The notes below the pieces were generated by a model. It was not told the origin of the DNA and searched no databases. It worked only from the letters and a program-made list of their open reading frames with translations. Positions 13,379 through 25,835 of a stretch of DNA of 64,000 bases are shown piece after piece. The first letter of the stretch is position 1. Every line of letters begins with the position of its first letter. This stretch comes from Callaeas wilsoni. Lineage: Eukaryota > Chordata > Aves > Passeriformes > Callaeidae. Position numbers and translations under genes: made by a program. The stretch spans positions 84,895 to 148,894 of the forward strand of contig VWPU01001245.1 of assembly GCA_013398955.1 (NCBI GenBank), written 5' to 3'.

Positions 13379-14644
13379 CGTGAGCAGGATTGTTCCACTC
13401 TGACAGGGTCAGGAGCGGTGTGGGCACAGGAGGGAGAGCCTGAAAGCACCCGTGCTGGATCTATCCTGTCTTGGGTGCCAAGTGTCCCAAAATTGATGTG
13501 GCAAGACCTTTGGAGTCCCTGCCCTTGATGGGCAGCACCAGAGGTCTCTGCTCCCCGTGCCAGGTACAGGCAGCTGTGTGCACTGAAAGGCAAGAAAATA
13601 CAGCATCCATCTCACATTCTGCTGGGCAGGCAGGGAATCCCCCGTGTCGCTGCAGGTCCACAGCTCATCGCAGTAATATTTCTCCCTTTAATTTTATAGT
13701 CCCATTTTGGGTTCGTTACCCGAAAGTCCCCTTTCTCCTCTTGAAGTTCCTCTCTCTGATGGATGTGTGTTGCTACAGAAGACCCAAGGTTTGCTGGTGC
13801 TGCTGTTGGGGGGTGTCAGCCCGGGGATTTCTCTGACAGAAGGTGCCTTGGGTACAACGTTGCCTCCTTTGCGGGGGGAACCACAGGGTGTCTTGTGGCT
13901 GACAACAGGATCCAACAGGATCAGAAACGCATATTGCTCTGGGTGGGACTTCCAGGGCACACAGGAGACTTCTGGTCAGCTGGAACCTCTACTTGAATGT
14001 GTCCATGGTGAGTCCATAATCTATACCACAGGCAAAATGAAGCTGTGGTGACCTGGGCTCCATGGAGCAATCCAACAAACACATCTTCTCACCACTTCTT
14101 GGGGCTGGTACCATTTAATCCATGGACCTTTGCTTTCTGGGGAGGGCTCCTTCCCACTGGAAATCAACTTCCCACCTGAAATAGCTCCACAGATCCTGCG
14201 CTTGGAGCAGCAGAGGCTGAGGGTTGGTGCCCAAGGAGACATGGAGGAGAGTGACACTGTTGCTCCAGCCTGGGAGGAGGGGAAGGGGAAGGGGGATTTT
14301 GCTTTGTGGCTGATTTTTGACCCCTCCTTTGCTCTTTGAGCACAACCACCCACACCGAGCTGCGTCCTGTGGGGGGAAGAGGAGGAGAAGGGACTTGGCA
14401 AAGGAGCTGAGCACACGTGTTGGGTTTGGATGCTCTCCAGGCTTCTTCCATGCAGGTCCCGCCTCCCCCATGAGCATCCCTGGGCCATTCCAGTGCCCAC
14501 CTCTACGCTGCCACCAAGACCAGCTGCGGGTTCCCTGATTGCTCCCGTTCCCTCTGCTCCTCGTTGGCCTCTCCTCACCCAGCCATGAGGCAGAGAGAGC
14601 CCTCTCCCTCTTTCTCCCCCCTCCTTCCCTCTCCTTCCCCCCGT

Positions 14645-14932
<288 letters not shown>

Positions 14933-14971
14933 TTAGTGGCAAATTCGCTGCCTCTCTGCTTGAGGCTGCAC

Positions 14972-15442
14972 CGGATCATGGAATGGAAGGATGTTGAGGT
15001 GCTTGAACGTGTCCAGAGCAGGGTGACAAGGCTGGTGGAGGGTCTGGAGCACAAGCCCTAAGAGGAGAAGCTGAGAGAGCTGGGGGGGTTCAGCCTGGAG
15101 AAAAGGAGGCTCAGGGGAGACCTTATCACTCTCCACAACACAAGAGGGTGCAGCCAGGCAGGGGTTGGGCTCTGCTCCCAGGGAACAAGGGACACAACAA
15201 GAGGACACAGCCTTAAGCTGTACCAGAAGTTTAGGCTGGACATTAGGGAAAAATTCTTCACAGGAAGAATGATTGGGCATGGAATGGGTTGCCCAGGGAG
15301 ATGGTGGAGCTACCATCCCTGGAGGTGTTAAAAAAAGGCTGGATGTGGCACTCAGTGTCATGGTCTGGTTGATAAGGTAGTGTTGGGTCATAGGTTGGAC
15401 TCAATGATCTCAAATGTCTTTTCCAACCTAGCTGATTCTGTG
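14972..15442 (+). repeat. Long CR1 LINE fragment, plus orientation
   Basis: It reads in the sense direction: 'ctggagaaaaggaggctcag', 'ggacattagggaaaaattct', 'ggaggtgttaaaaaaaggct', and ends 'gactcaatgatctcaaatg' then 'gattctgtgaattc', the CR1 8-bp-type tail. It lies only about 60 bases upstream (in gene sense) of the last FAM167A exon and is antisense to the gene. Confidence 0.88.
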
Positions 15443-16265
15443 AATTCATCTAGAGGTGCTCGATCTGGGAGGAAGACAGGGATTTTCCAAGTCAGCAATG
15501 CATCCCAAAAAAATACCAGCTCAGGACGGGGAATTTTTAACAACTGAGAAATTCAGTGCCTGCTCGTGTTTTCAGGAGCACCAGGAAACTGGAATTAAAG
15601 CCATGCCAAGGCTGTTGGCTTGGGTATCCGTCAGGCTTCAGAGCCTCCACCTCAACATTAAACAAAGCCCAAATTAATTTTGCTCATAAGGCAGCAGCCA
15701 CAGGGAGACAGAGCAATTAGAGGTGGAAAGGACCAATTAAAAGAACACCAAATAACTGATCCCCAAATACTCAGCCTGAGTTTCCAGCCTGCATAAATCA
15801 GAGCTGGTCCATGACAGTCTCCACCTCCCCTGTGGCTTATTTTATCGTGGTGATTTGAAGTGGCTCTCAGGATGGGACCTGCATGGTTTCCCACAGGACA
15901 GAGAACTACAACCTCTAAGCTAATGACCTAAGTGTTTTGGAGGTATTTTTTTCTCCCCCGGCACCTGGTGTGGGAAGGTGGAAGATTCAGAAGTAATGAA
16001 ATAAAAGAGGGCTTTTATTTAAAAAAAAAAAAACAACTCATAATTAAGAAAATTCATTGCCACAGGATGCTGTGGGTAGTGAAGGAAGGAGGTGACCACT
16101 TGGTGTGGGAATCAGCCTGGGGAACAGGAGCAGGCAGCGCTGGAAAGCAGATCAAGACGATTCCCACTTCTCATCCCACTTCCCTCCCCACAGAAAAGCA
16201 ACAAAACCACAAAAGCTGCAAAGAAAAGAAGGTGGTGGGAAAGAAGCCAAACAGGTTCACAAGAA

Positions 16266-16336
16266 GGGAGTGGAACAGGATGATCTCAAAGGTCCTTTCC
16301 AGCTCAGGCAGTTCTAGGATTCTGTGATTCTAGGCT
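16266..16336 (+). repeat. CR1 3'-end fragment, plus orientation
   Basis: Only the last 70 bases are present: 'ggaacaggatgatctcaaag', 'gtcctttccag' and a tail 'tctaggattctgtgattcta'. Confidence 0.8.
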
Positions 16337-16667
16337 TTGGGATACAGTCCCCTTTCCTGGATTTTAGCATCACAGAGGTGATCAGGCCATATCAGTTTCC
16401 CTCCAGGCCTGAAAATGAGCTGCTCGGTTTGTGGGTACACATGTAGCTCTGGGGGTAGGGAGTAAATTATTCCTGGACTGGTGGCTTCTGCATGAAGGTG
16501 CAGAAGGGAAGGGAGGAGGGAAAATTCCCCTTGAGAGACCCCACAGAGACCCTGATATTCCTACATGAGACCTTTCCATGCCTGACACAAGGGCTGCTGC
16601 AAGGAGGATGTGAACCAAAGCAGCCTCGGGGTTGCTTTAACTTGTGCCATAATCCCTCCTCCAGGCT

Positions 16668-16902
16668 ATCAGAGAATCCCAGAACGGTTTGGGTTGGAAG
16701 AGATCTTACAGATCATCCAGTCCCACCCCCTGCCATGGACAGGGACACCTTCCACTATCCCAGGTTGCTCCAAGCCCTGTCCTGGCCTTGGACGCTTCCA
16801 GGGATGGGAACTGTGCCAGGGCCTCACTACTCTCACAGGGAAGAATTCCTTTCTAATATCTAATCTAAATCCCTTCAAACCCAAACTATTCTATGATTCT
16901 CT
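16668..16902. repeat. CR1 minus fragment fused to a CR1 plus 3' tail
   Basis: From 16668 to about 16870 the sequence is a minus-orientation CR1 ('gaatcccagaacggtttggg' to 'agggaagaattcctttctaa'). It runs straight into 'cttcaaacccaaactattct' and 'atgattctctga', which is a plus-orientation CR1 3' end. Two copies therefore meet tail-outward within 235 bases. Confidence 0.8.
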
Positions 16903-17020
16903 GACACTACAGAAGCATCCTGGAGGACCTTGCTTGGTGCTCCCAAGCTGCCAGCAGCTGGAATCCAACTCGGCTGTCTGGAGAGGATTCAGTCACCTTT
17001 GTACCAATCTCTGAGTGAAT

Positions 17021-17037
17021 ATCTCTCTCTCTCTCTC
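17021..17037. repeat. (TC)n microsatellite
   Basis: There are eight TC/CT units in the FAM167A intron. Confidence 0.85.
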
Positions 17038-17567
17038 AGGAAATCGCTCTCAAATTGTTGGTAGGGTTGCAGCTATTTACCTTTTTAAGAAAAAACTCCA
17101 CTATTTCCTCTCAGACCTCATAACCTGTGTCCCCAGCAGAGCAATGCCACTTGGCAGGTTTTTATTCTCCCACTCTAGTTACAGTTAAAAAAAAAAAATC
17201 ATTCTGTTGATATTTTTCCCTGTCTCACAACGAATGCTGACATTTTATCAGGGAGGCAATCACAGGTGTTATTGAAGTGACTCCAGGTCACTGACAACAA
17301 AGGCTTTCATTGAATATTTGGAAGAATGTGGGATTAAAAAAGCCACTGCTGCCAAAAAAAAAGCATCTCAAAGAGAGTTATGAGGCCATTGTGCAGAGGG
17401 CTGGGAGCTGTGGGTGCTTTTTTTCTCTTGCAAACCAGCTCTACGTTTTTTGACTGGTTCTTGTTTTCCCTCTCTTTTGAGGAAGTTGTTTGATTTCGTG
17501 CAAGCTGGAAGGCAAAGCCCTCTATGAAATAAAGATAAGGAACAAAGCCTGGCAGTGGTTGACTAAA

Positions 17568-17685
17568 ACCATGTGGATGTGGCACTTGGGGACATGGTTT
17601 AGTGGTGCCCTTGGCAGTGCAGGGTTAACAGTTGGACTCGAAGATCTTCGAGGGCTTTTCCAACAAACAATTCCGTGTTTCTATG
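17568..17685 (+). repeat. CR1 3'-end fragment, plus orientation
   Basis: It contains 'atgtggatgtggcacttggg', 'gacatggtttagtggtgccc', 'gttggactcgaagatct' and ends 'aattccgtgtttctatgag'. It belongs to the same subfamily as the copy at 20580-20862. Confidence 0.85.
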
Positions 17686-19485
17686 AGAGGAGGAGATGGC
17701 ACATGGGATGAGGGCTGTCACTGCCTGTGCTCCTTGGAAGGCTGCCTTGTCTTCCTGAGGGCTTGGGAGTTCCTTGGCTGGTGACAGGTCCTGTGGAGGC
17801 AGCTCCATGGGGTGACCACTGGGCAGACGATGGAGCACGAAAGTTGGGCTGCTCTGTAGGGCATAAACTCTCAGTCCCCACACTCATCCCTGGGGCTTGG
17901 CTTGAGATGCAAATCCCCTGTCCTGCATCCATGGAGCTGTCCCATTAAACATCACACAGAATATTAGAGGAGCTTCAGCCAGAACCCAGAAATCCTCGTT
18001 CTCCTTCCTCTTCCCAGGGGCTCTGCACAAATACTAAAACCATTGCCCCCATCCCATGCTGAGGACCAAACAATCACTGGGAACAATGAGTGGTGTCCCT
18101 TTCAAAGCAGCACTGTCAGGCCAGCAGAGCTCCACAGGGCTGCCTGGGAATGAATAATGGGATTGCAGGGGCCACATCACAGGAAGCTGTGGGGTTTCTG
18201 GTTTGCAGAGTTCACCCACAGGCCTGGTCACCATGAGGTAACTCCACACTCCAGTTCATCCGTGTGGGACGGCAGCAGGATCCCACACACAGATGCAGCA
18301 TCCTGGAGAAACCTGTGAGGAGCATCCAGCAAAAGCTAGGGTTTTGATTTCCTTTGATGCTGTCATGGCCAGGGCAGGAAGAGCCTTAGGTGTGTCTTGC
18401 TCATAAAAAACAACTTTTTAACACATTCTGCCTCTTCCTGCACACCCAGCTCCAGCTGTTTCTCACCAGCATGTTTAGGGACTGCTGTTGGGATGGACAG
18501 GATGCAGGGTTGAACTTCCCAGGATGGAAGGAGGAACCAAACTCAGGTCCTTCCTGACAGAAAAGCAACTGCTGGATTGAAATGCAAAGTTGGACCACAG
18601 GACCTTGTGACCCCGGGGAGGATTTTCTGTTTGGATTGAGGCTCGGAGTCTCCCAGGGATGTTTAATATGGGTGAGGGAGAGAAAGCTTTGCATGCGTCC
18701 TTCCCCGTTTTCCAGTCTAGGTGGCTCAGCCCAAATAGCTACAAGCAGTTGCCTTCAATTTTGCCTTCAACAGACAGGAAGACCAACAATTTTCCCATTT
18801 CCAGCAGTCCATCTTTTCCCTGCATTGCTGTGGGGGAATTTTTCAGCAGGGAGCACCTCAAGGCATGGAGATGTGGAGCTCTTTGAGATTTCCCTCTCTT
18901 CCCAAAAGAGAAGAGCCCCACGGATGAAGTCCCAGCCTGGTCCATGAAGCTCAGGGGGATGGTCTGTGGAGAGGCAGCTGCTCCCACAAGGCCAGCCCTT
19001 TTTATTTCCAAAAGATCAAAAGAATCTGAAATGTGAATTAGCGCTTTCCTGAGTTGGAAATCCGCACTTGGATTCAAGCAAAGAGAAGCACAGGCCACTT
19101 TTCAGATCCTTGCCAAACCCTTCAGACCAGTCCACATTGTTTGTGTTTTGGTTTGGGGCTTCTTCAAAGGTGCTCAGATGCCACCCTGTCATGGCTAATT
19201 TTAGGTGCTCCCGCCCTTGTGGTGGAACCCACAGCCCCAGATGAGTTATCCCAGCTCCTTCTGGAGAACGTGGGAGTTACCAAAGCTCAGGAGCCCTTTG
19301 CCAGCTGGACCACGCAAAGCCTGTCGTGGGTCCCAAATCTCGCTCTTCCTCAGTGTTGTTTAGGCTGTGTTGGCTCCCTCTCTCCCCAAAACAGGGTGGC
19401 TGCACCCAAAGTGACCCTTGGGGATGGTCCTGTTCCATAATTACACCTGAATTCTCCCCTGGTTTCAGCAATTTAGCAGTAGAGG

Positions 19486-19685
19486 TCACAGAGTCACAGA
19501 ATGGTTAGGGTTGGAAGGAACCTGAAAGCTCATCCAGTTCCTCCCCCCTGCCATCGGCAGGGACACTTTCCACTATCCCAGGCTGCTCCAAGCCCCGTCC
19601 AACCTGGCCTTGGACACTTCCAGGGATGGGGACTCCATAGCTTCTCTGGGCACCCTGTGCCAGGGCCTCACCACCCTGATAATGA
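19486..19685 (-). repeat. CR1 LINE fragment, minus orientation
   Basis: It contains 'gtcacagagtcacagaatgg', 'ggttggaaggaacctgaaag' and 'ccttggacacttccaggga', with the usual order of segments. Confidence 0.9.
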
Positions 19686-20579
19686 GGAAATTTGGTGTTG
19701 CATCGTTGTTTAAATTCACTCAAGCACTTGCTCAGTCAATATCACTATCCCAAATGATAATAATGGTGCTTAATATATAATAATAAATGTCTGAGCTACA
19801 GGACATGGGTGTTTTATGATTTCCCAGGAGGGAGCATCACACATTCGTGTCCCTTTTCAAGTCCTTCCTGCATTCTGGCTCACACCCCTCAGATCTGAGT
19901 GCCAAACTGGTGAATTTGAGACAGACAACTCGTTTTTCCTAATGGGACAAAGTTAGAACTGTTCTAAGATGTCCCTGTTCACAGGGCTGTACTTCAGCTA
20001 TACTTGAGAGGGAAAGGATTTTGAGTGCTTAATTTTATAACTTGTAAAACCTGGCAAATTTCAAAAACAAAGAGCAAAGTCTGGCCCCTCCAGTCCTCGA
20101 GTCTGTCACCGTCTCCAGGCTGGTGACGGTTTTGCTCTCGGCACAGATGAGGAGCTGCCACACTTGACAGTGCAAAGGCAAACAAGGGCAAAGAAGAGGC
20201 AGGAGGAGCTGGGGAGGGAAATGCTCCAGCCCCGGGGCAGCTCAGCACACGCTGGGAGCTGCAATTTGCTCCTACACCTCCACAGAGCCTCTCAGCACAA
20301 AAACAAGAGCAGTTTGCATGTCTGAATAAATCAGCTTCTCGGGGCCAGGTTCTCAGCAGGGCCCAGCTGACGTGGGCTTATGTCAGTCCTACAAACCAGG
20401 GCCCGGGACAGGTCACGTGAGGTGACACACCAAGAAAAGCAGATGGACAATAAAACCTCGGGCTTGTCTTTTGCTTCACTTCTCAACGTGAGCAGCCTGA
20501 ACCTGGCTGAAGCCAAATCAGAGCAGACTCTGGAGACACAGAGGAAAATTCCTTGCAGTGCCAGAAGATGACTTTTGTG

Positions 20580-20862
20580 TGGATTGGGAGTAACAAGAGA
20601 TAGGGCAAGAGGAAAAGGCCTCGAGTTGCACCAAGAAAGGTTTAAATTGGATATTAGGAAAAATTTCTTCAGCAAAAGGATTGTCCAGCCCTGGCACAGC
20701 TGCCCAGTGCAGAGGAGGAATCCCTATCCCTGGAGGGATTTAAAAGCTGTGTGGATGTGGCACCTGGGCACATGGTTTAGTGCTGGCCTTGGTAGTGCTG
20801 GGGAGTGCTTGGACTTGATGATCTTTAGAGGGCTTTCTCAGCCTAAACTCTTCTATGACAGT
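20580..20862 (+). repeat. CR1 LINE fragment, plus orientation
   Basis: It contains 'ttaaattggatattaggaaa', 'gagggatttaaaagctgtgt', 'gacttgatgatctttagagg' and ends 'actcttctatgac'. Confidence 0.87.
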
Positions 20863-21235
20863 ACTAAATTTACTCTCCTGCCTCTGCTGCTTTTGGCTGG
20901 GATAGAGTTAAATCCAAAACTGGGTGGTCCTGTACCAGCTGTCTGTTGGGAACAGTCCCCAGCATGTGCAAACTCCTGAAGCTCCAAGTGCTTGGCAGGA
21001 TGCTCCCTGGGACAAGCCAGAACCATTCCAGGGTGATGCTGTTGAAACAACCCAGCCTGAACATGCTGGGAGCTGTGCTGAGGGTTGGGGGACAAGGAGC
21101 TGCACACTCTGCATTTCATTCCGTATGGACACGGCTGCTACACTTCATTCCTGCATGGAAAGGATCTCTGCATTCACCAGCTTTTGCCCTTTCATTGGAT
21201 AGATGAATCCTACAGACCCTAAACAACCATACAAC

Positions 21236-21850
21236 AGAATCACAGAATCATGGAATGGCTTGGGTTGGGTTGGGTTGGAAGGGACCCTTAAATCTTACTC
21301 AGTTCCACCCCCTGCCATGGGCAGCGACACCTTCCACTATCCCAGGCTGCTCCAAGCCCTGTCCAACCGGGCCTTGGACACTTCCAGGGATGGGGCAGGC
21401 ACAGCTTCTCTGGGCAGCCTGTGCCAGGGCCTCTCCACTCTCACAGGGAACAATTCCTTCCCCATATCCCATCTATCCCTGCCCTCTGGCGGTGGGAAGC
21501 CATTCCCTGTGCCCTGTCCCTCCAGGCCCTTGTCCAAGGTCTCTCTCCATCTTTCTTGTAAACTCCCTTCAGGAACTTCAAGACCACAATTAGGTGATCC
21601 TGAAGCCTTCTCCAGGCTGAACAAACCCAATTCTCCCAGGTTTTCCCACAGCAGAGCTGCTCCATCCCTCTGATCATCCTGGTGCCTCCCCTGGACTCGC
21701 TCCAGCAGCTCCATGTCCTTCCTGTGCTGGGGCCCAGGGCTGGAGGCAGCTCTGCAGGTGGGGTCTCACCTGAGTGGAGCAGAGGGGCAGAATTCCCCCT
21801 TTTCTGCTGCCCACACGGGGGGATCAGCCCAGGATCTGGTTGGTTTCTGG
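21236..21850 (-). repeat. Longest CR1 fragment in the window (about 600 bp), minus orientation
   Basis: It begins 'agaatcacagaatcatggaa' and contains a duplicated 'gggttgggttgggttggaa' start. It runs through 'ccttggacacttccaggga', 'tgccctctggcggtgggaag', 'ctcgctccagcagctccatg' and 'gtggggtctcacctgagtgg'. The segment with 'ggtgggaagccattccctgt' is of a type I associate with songbird genomes. Confidence 0.9.
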
Positions 21851-23102
21851 GTTTCATGCTGCTATGGAGACTTCCTGATGGCTTTCCTACCACAACGTGA
21901 GCAAAAGCAAGGAAAAATCTCTTCTGTGTCGGGCTGTTAGGAAGCTTGTTCCTTTGTTTGACAAGAGACTGGATTTCACCCTTGAAATGTAATGTGAAAT
22001 GCACCTTTTGGTTCCAGCACTGTGTGATGGCCACGCTCCCTCTGCCTGCTGGCAGCTCTCACCCACACTTGTGCCTCCAGCACAGCTATTTCACCCCGTG
22101 GTCAGTCAAAAAATTGCTCTCTCTTTTGGGGAAATTGTTCTAAATTACCAGTCACATCCAGATCCAGCAAAGACCAGTATAATTATGTGGCTGGAAAATG
22201 GAAAGTGAGGAACAATTAGGGTTTGCTTGGCCTTTTCTCGTCTTTAATTTAAACTTTCAGTTTTTGACAGATGATGGTTTAGATACCACACCCCAGTCTA
22301 AGGGGTAGAATCAGACTGAGACAATTTAAACTTCCATCATGGGTAGAGATTGAAAAAAAAAAACCAAATTCTTTTAAAATCTGAGGTTCTGAGGAGGAAA
22401 ATCTGCTTCTTACTCTCTTTAATCATCTTGAGATTCGGGGTTTACATCAAGTGTGAATTTAAGATTGCACCCAGATTCAGGTCACAGATCTGGAGCTGAG
22501 GTTCTCCAGAGCACTGAGGGGTTGTAGGAGATTATCTCAAAGTTCCTCCCAATAGTCCTGGATTCCTGAAAGCCACAATCCTGAGGAACAAAATCACCAA
22601 ACTGCAGGACCTAGAACCACCTCTGTAAATAAATTCTCAGGGGACCAGTGGAGTTGGGTGAATGCAGCAACAGAAAGTTGATAAATCAACATTATCTGAA
22701 GCAAACGTTGCAAAGAAATCTTTAAAAGTGTTATTGATTGTTGTCAGAAGTTTTCCTCAGAGATTTCAGTGGTTCTCAGAAACAAAGCGTCTGCACAGGA
22801 ACATTTTCACAAGTGTTGGCCACAAGTGATGTCCCAGCCCCTGTTGCAAATATTCCTGCTGGGACTCACAGGCAAAATTCCAACTGGGCAACAGAAACAA
22901 AGCCACGTGTCATGAGTCACTTCCAGTAATTTGAGCCAAATAATAAAGACTTTTCATGCCAGTGAGGAGAAGGGAAGGATCACTGGGACGTGTGCTTTTG
23001 GTGCCTGGTTGCTTCTACTCCTGTGAGGAACACCTGGACTCAGTCTCCAGCTCTGACTTCAGCTGCCCTGACAGGGACGTATCCATCCTACGTCCTCCAG
23101 AA

Positions 23103-23290
23103 AATCATAGAATACCCTGAGCTGGAAGGGACCCACAAGGATCATCGGGTCCAACTCCTGGCCCTGCACAGGACAACCCCAAAATCACTTGACGTGCGTG
23201 AGAGCATTTTCCAAACATTTCTTGAACTCTGTCAGGCTTGGTACACCCTCCTGGGAATTATTCCCAGACTGTGCTGACTTCTGAGCTCAG
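23103..23290 (-). repeat. CR1 fragment of the 'ctgagctggaagggac' subfamily, minus orientation
   Basis: It contains 'atcatagaataccctgagct', 'ggatcatcgggtccaactcc', 'ctggccctgcacaggac', then 'tcttgaactctgtcaggctt'. It is diverged relative to the copies at 19.5 and 21.2 kb. Confidence 0.82.
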
Positions 23291-23735
23291 CTGGGAGCTG
23301 GGTCAGGCCCAGGATAAATTTGTGCCAAAGACCATGATAGCAAAGTGACAGAGGAAAGGTGAATTCCAGTCCCTGTGCCCTGGCTCTGTGGATTTTCCTA
23401 GCACAGGTTCCTTGAAAAGACAAAGTATTTTTGTCCTCTCTTTCTCTGTGAAATGTCCAGCACATAACTACCAGAAATAAACAGATGTGTGAGACAGGGC
23501 CCAAGGCTGGGATGAAATGTGGACTGAAATGTGGACTGGATTTGAATCAAGAAAAAGGAAACAGAGGATGGACCTTGAAGAGCCAGGTGTGGAAAACACG
23601 AGTGATGAAAAGCACAATGGCTGATTGCTGCCTTTCCACCTGGGGCTGAAGGCAGGCAGGAACAAGGAGTTTCCCCACTCTTTTATTTTTATCCCTCTTG
23701 AAAATTTGTGCTAACAGGGACAGGCAATCACTTAC

Positions 23736-24113
23736 CAGCTCCTTCCTGAGCCACGTCAAAGCTTCGTCGATGCTCTCAAAGCCACCTATTCTCCCTGAGG
23801 TGACAGTCCCCTTGTCCTGGGCAGGAGTCCCGTTGAGGTGCAGCTGCACTTTCCTCATGGGGACAGGCTCCCCCGGGGTGTTTTTGGCCTTGGTGGCCTC
23901 GTCCTCCCCGTCTCCCTCGGGCTGGGGGCTCTTCCAAGACTGCTCCTCCAGCTTTGCCTTCCATTCCAAGTAGGAAGGGCGCCTGGTCTCCAGTCTCAGC
24001 TTCTCTGTCAATGCCTTGAGGGTCCTCAGGTGATCATCTGGAGGAGGAACCCCCCCGGAGCCAGCATCCATGCTGTCCAGAGCCTCTTCTATTTGGATTT
24101 GGGGCACAGACAT
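23736..24113 (-). CDS. FAM167A: FAM167A, first coding exon (residues 1-126)
   Basis: The start is the ATG at 24113-24111, giving MSVPQIQIEEALDSMD. This matches the MSVPQI start of the mammalian protein, and no upstream in-frame start is needed. Residues 26-60 hold the conserved first box (DDHLRTLKALTEKL, then LETRRPSYLEWKAKLEE). Residues 61-108 are a charged, proline- and glycine-rich linker that is poorly conserved and probably disordered. Residues 109-126 hold the second box (GGFESIDEALTWLRKEL), which leads into the coiled coil of the next exon. The exon ends in phase 0 at a GTAAG donor (plus-strand cttac, 23731-23735). The 378 bases give exactly 126 codons. Joined to 14645-14908 the product is 213 residues, one fewer than human. 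I see no frameshift or missing conserved residue, so the gene looks functional. Confidence 0.97.
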
Positions 24114-24145
24114 CCTGTCTGGGAGTCCAAAGGCATAGAGGTGGG
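24114..24145 (-). other. FAM167A: FAM167A 5' UTR part of the first coding exon, with acceptor
   Basis: Upstream of the ATG on the minus strand the sequence 'ctccatccctggtcctttccag' in type ends in AG at 24147-24146 and follows a C/T-rich tract. That makes an exon start at 24145 plausible. A nearer AG (in 'actcccag') is a weaker alternative. Either implies an untranslated exon further right. Confidence 0.5.
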
Positions 24146-24659
24146 CTGGAAAGGACCAGGGATGGAGATGAGAACCCTCAAGGTTTGACCAGGTGTCACA
24201 GGGTGCTCAACACAGCTCCCTGGATGACAGCTGAGGTGTGGGCCCCTGCTCAAGCACCAAACCAGCCTTGGATGAACACCTAGAAGAAAAAAAAAAAGAT
24301 TGGTTTTGAGAAGGAAAAGGGAGTGAGGAAAGAGAGACAGCTCTTGCTGGAGCAGGGGAGTGAGGGTTTTGGGAGAGGCTCAGTGCCAGGGTGCTGCTGG
24401 GGAGGGTGACCTCACCTCGGTTATCTGAGTGTTTGGGGCAGGAACAGACAGGCTCTGGCTTTTAGCAAAGCTCTGGTTACCTACACCTCCAGTCTTGACT
24501 CAAGGGGCCATGGAAGGGTTGCCAAGGAGGCCAGGACACTTTCTCAGACCCCAAAGTCCTCTGGAGACAGAAATGGCTGCTGCTGGATTTTGGGCTGTCT
24601 GGTTTTGCTGATTTTCTGCCTGGCAAACCCACATTTCCTCATTTGGGCAAATCAGGTCC

Positions 24660-24915
24660 AGATGAAATAAGACAAGTTGAAAGAGGGGAAGTTTAGATTA
24701 AATATTAAGGAGAAATTCTGCCCTGTGGGGGTGGTGAGGCCCTGGCACAGGTTGCCCAGAGAAGCTGTGGCTGCCCCTGGATCTCTGGATGTGTCCAAAG
24801 CCAGATTGGAAAGAGCTTGGAGCAATCTGGGATAGTGGAAGGTGTCCCTGCCCATGGCAGGGGGTGGAATCTTTAAGGTGCCTTCCAACACAAACCATTC
24901 TGTGATTCTGTGAAC
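24660..24915 (+). repeat. CR1 LINE fragment, plus orientation
   Basis: It contains 'tagattaaatattaaggaga', 'gaggccctggcacaggttgc', 'gggatagtggaaggtgtccc' and ends 'accattctgtgattctgtga'. It is well preserved at its 3' end. Confidence 0.92.
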
Positions 24916-25789
24916 CCAAACTTCTCCCAAGAGTTTGAGTCAAAAGGAGAACTGGAAAAAGGGACTTATTCTTCCCCATGCCACACCCACCTCCAGTTTT
25001 ACAGATCTGGGTTTACTTCTGGCTTTGCTAAAGATGCCGCCTTGGGATTCAGCTCCCTCCTGACCCGCTGGCTCCAGCCACGACCGTGGTCCCAGCCATG
25101 TGAGGAACTAACGGGGCTGCTGCCATGGTTTGGGCTCAGACACCCGGGGAGATTTGGACTTGTGGTTTCCATCACTGGCCACATCCAGTTTATCCAGTGG
25201 GAACGGTCCCTTGTAAACACCCCTTAGGAGCAGTAGCACAGAGAAGCCAGGAGCTTCCTCCCCACTTCTCCCCGTCAGCACCCGTGGAAGCTGTGCCCAA
25301 AGCTGCTCTGACAAACCCTGGGACCTGGAGGGTCAGAGGACTCGAACAACTCTTCAAGAGTTAAGCTTCTGTATTCATTTGCTGGGAGGATCAGATAAGA
25401 GACATTCTCAAGGTCGTGTGCTCATCTATAGCTGAGCTAGGAATAGATCCAGAGCGCTCCTCTGAACGTCAGGCACAAAACAAAATACTTTTTTGCCTGC
25501 CTGGTGAGATGCCTGGAAAACCAGGCAGGATGTGTGCAGCTTCCTAGAGTTACTCAGCCATTCGTCTCCCTGCCATTTCCACAAAGGCATGTGCAGCTCT
25601 GAAATCCAGACCATAATTACGCCTCTCCAACCTTTTCGGTAAGAAGATTCAATTTAAAACAAACACCGAGAGAGAGCAAGATTTATCCCAACAATTGTGT
25701 GGGGGCACATGAGCTGAACGAGGAGTTGATAGTGTACACACAGACAGTGTGGGGGTGGAGAATTAGTCATGTTGTGGTCTCCTTCCTGC

Positions 25790-25835
25790 TCCTATTTATG
25801 CTAATGAGAGTTTTACGGGGAGAGGGAGCACTCAC
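25790..25835 (+). promoter_or_regulatory. AT-rich motif cluster (MEF2/TATA-like plus octamer-like)
   Basis: CTATTTATG at 25792-25800 is followed at once by ATGCTAAT-like sequence at 25798-25805, then a G-rich stretch. The pair resembles either a TATA-type core or a MEF2/POU site. No clear exon or donor follows on the plus strand, so I rate it as a weak regulatory candidate inside the probable FAM167A 5' intron. Confidence 0.2.

Larger units (their letters stand above)
1..14644. other. 3' UTR and downstream flank of FAM167A; no coding exon recognised
   Basis: The part nearest 14644 must hold the FAM167A 3' UTR, because the stop codon is at 14645-14647 on the minus strand. The rest is non-coding to my eye. 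It contains CR1 fragments (2194-2390, 2641-2905, 5184-5890, 9330-9475, 10973-11190, 13307-13378), a CpG-rich patch at about 4540-5170 and a few microsatellites. I looked for exons of MTMR9 and TDH, genes found on this side of FAM167A in human, and saw none. Between the repeats I see nothing that I can name. Confidence 0.6.

Noticed and set aside
1..14000. Possible MTMR9 or TDH exons
   Set aside because: These are expected on this side from the human gene order, but no translated stretch resembled either.
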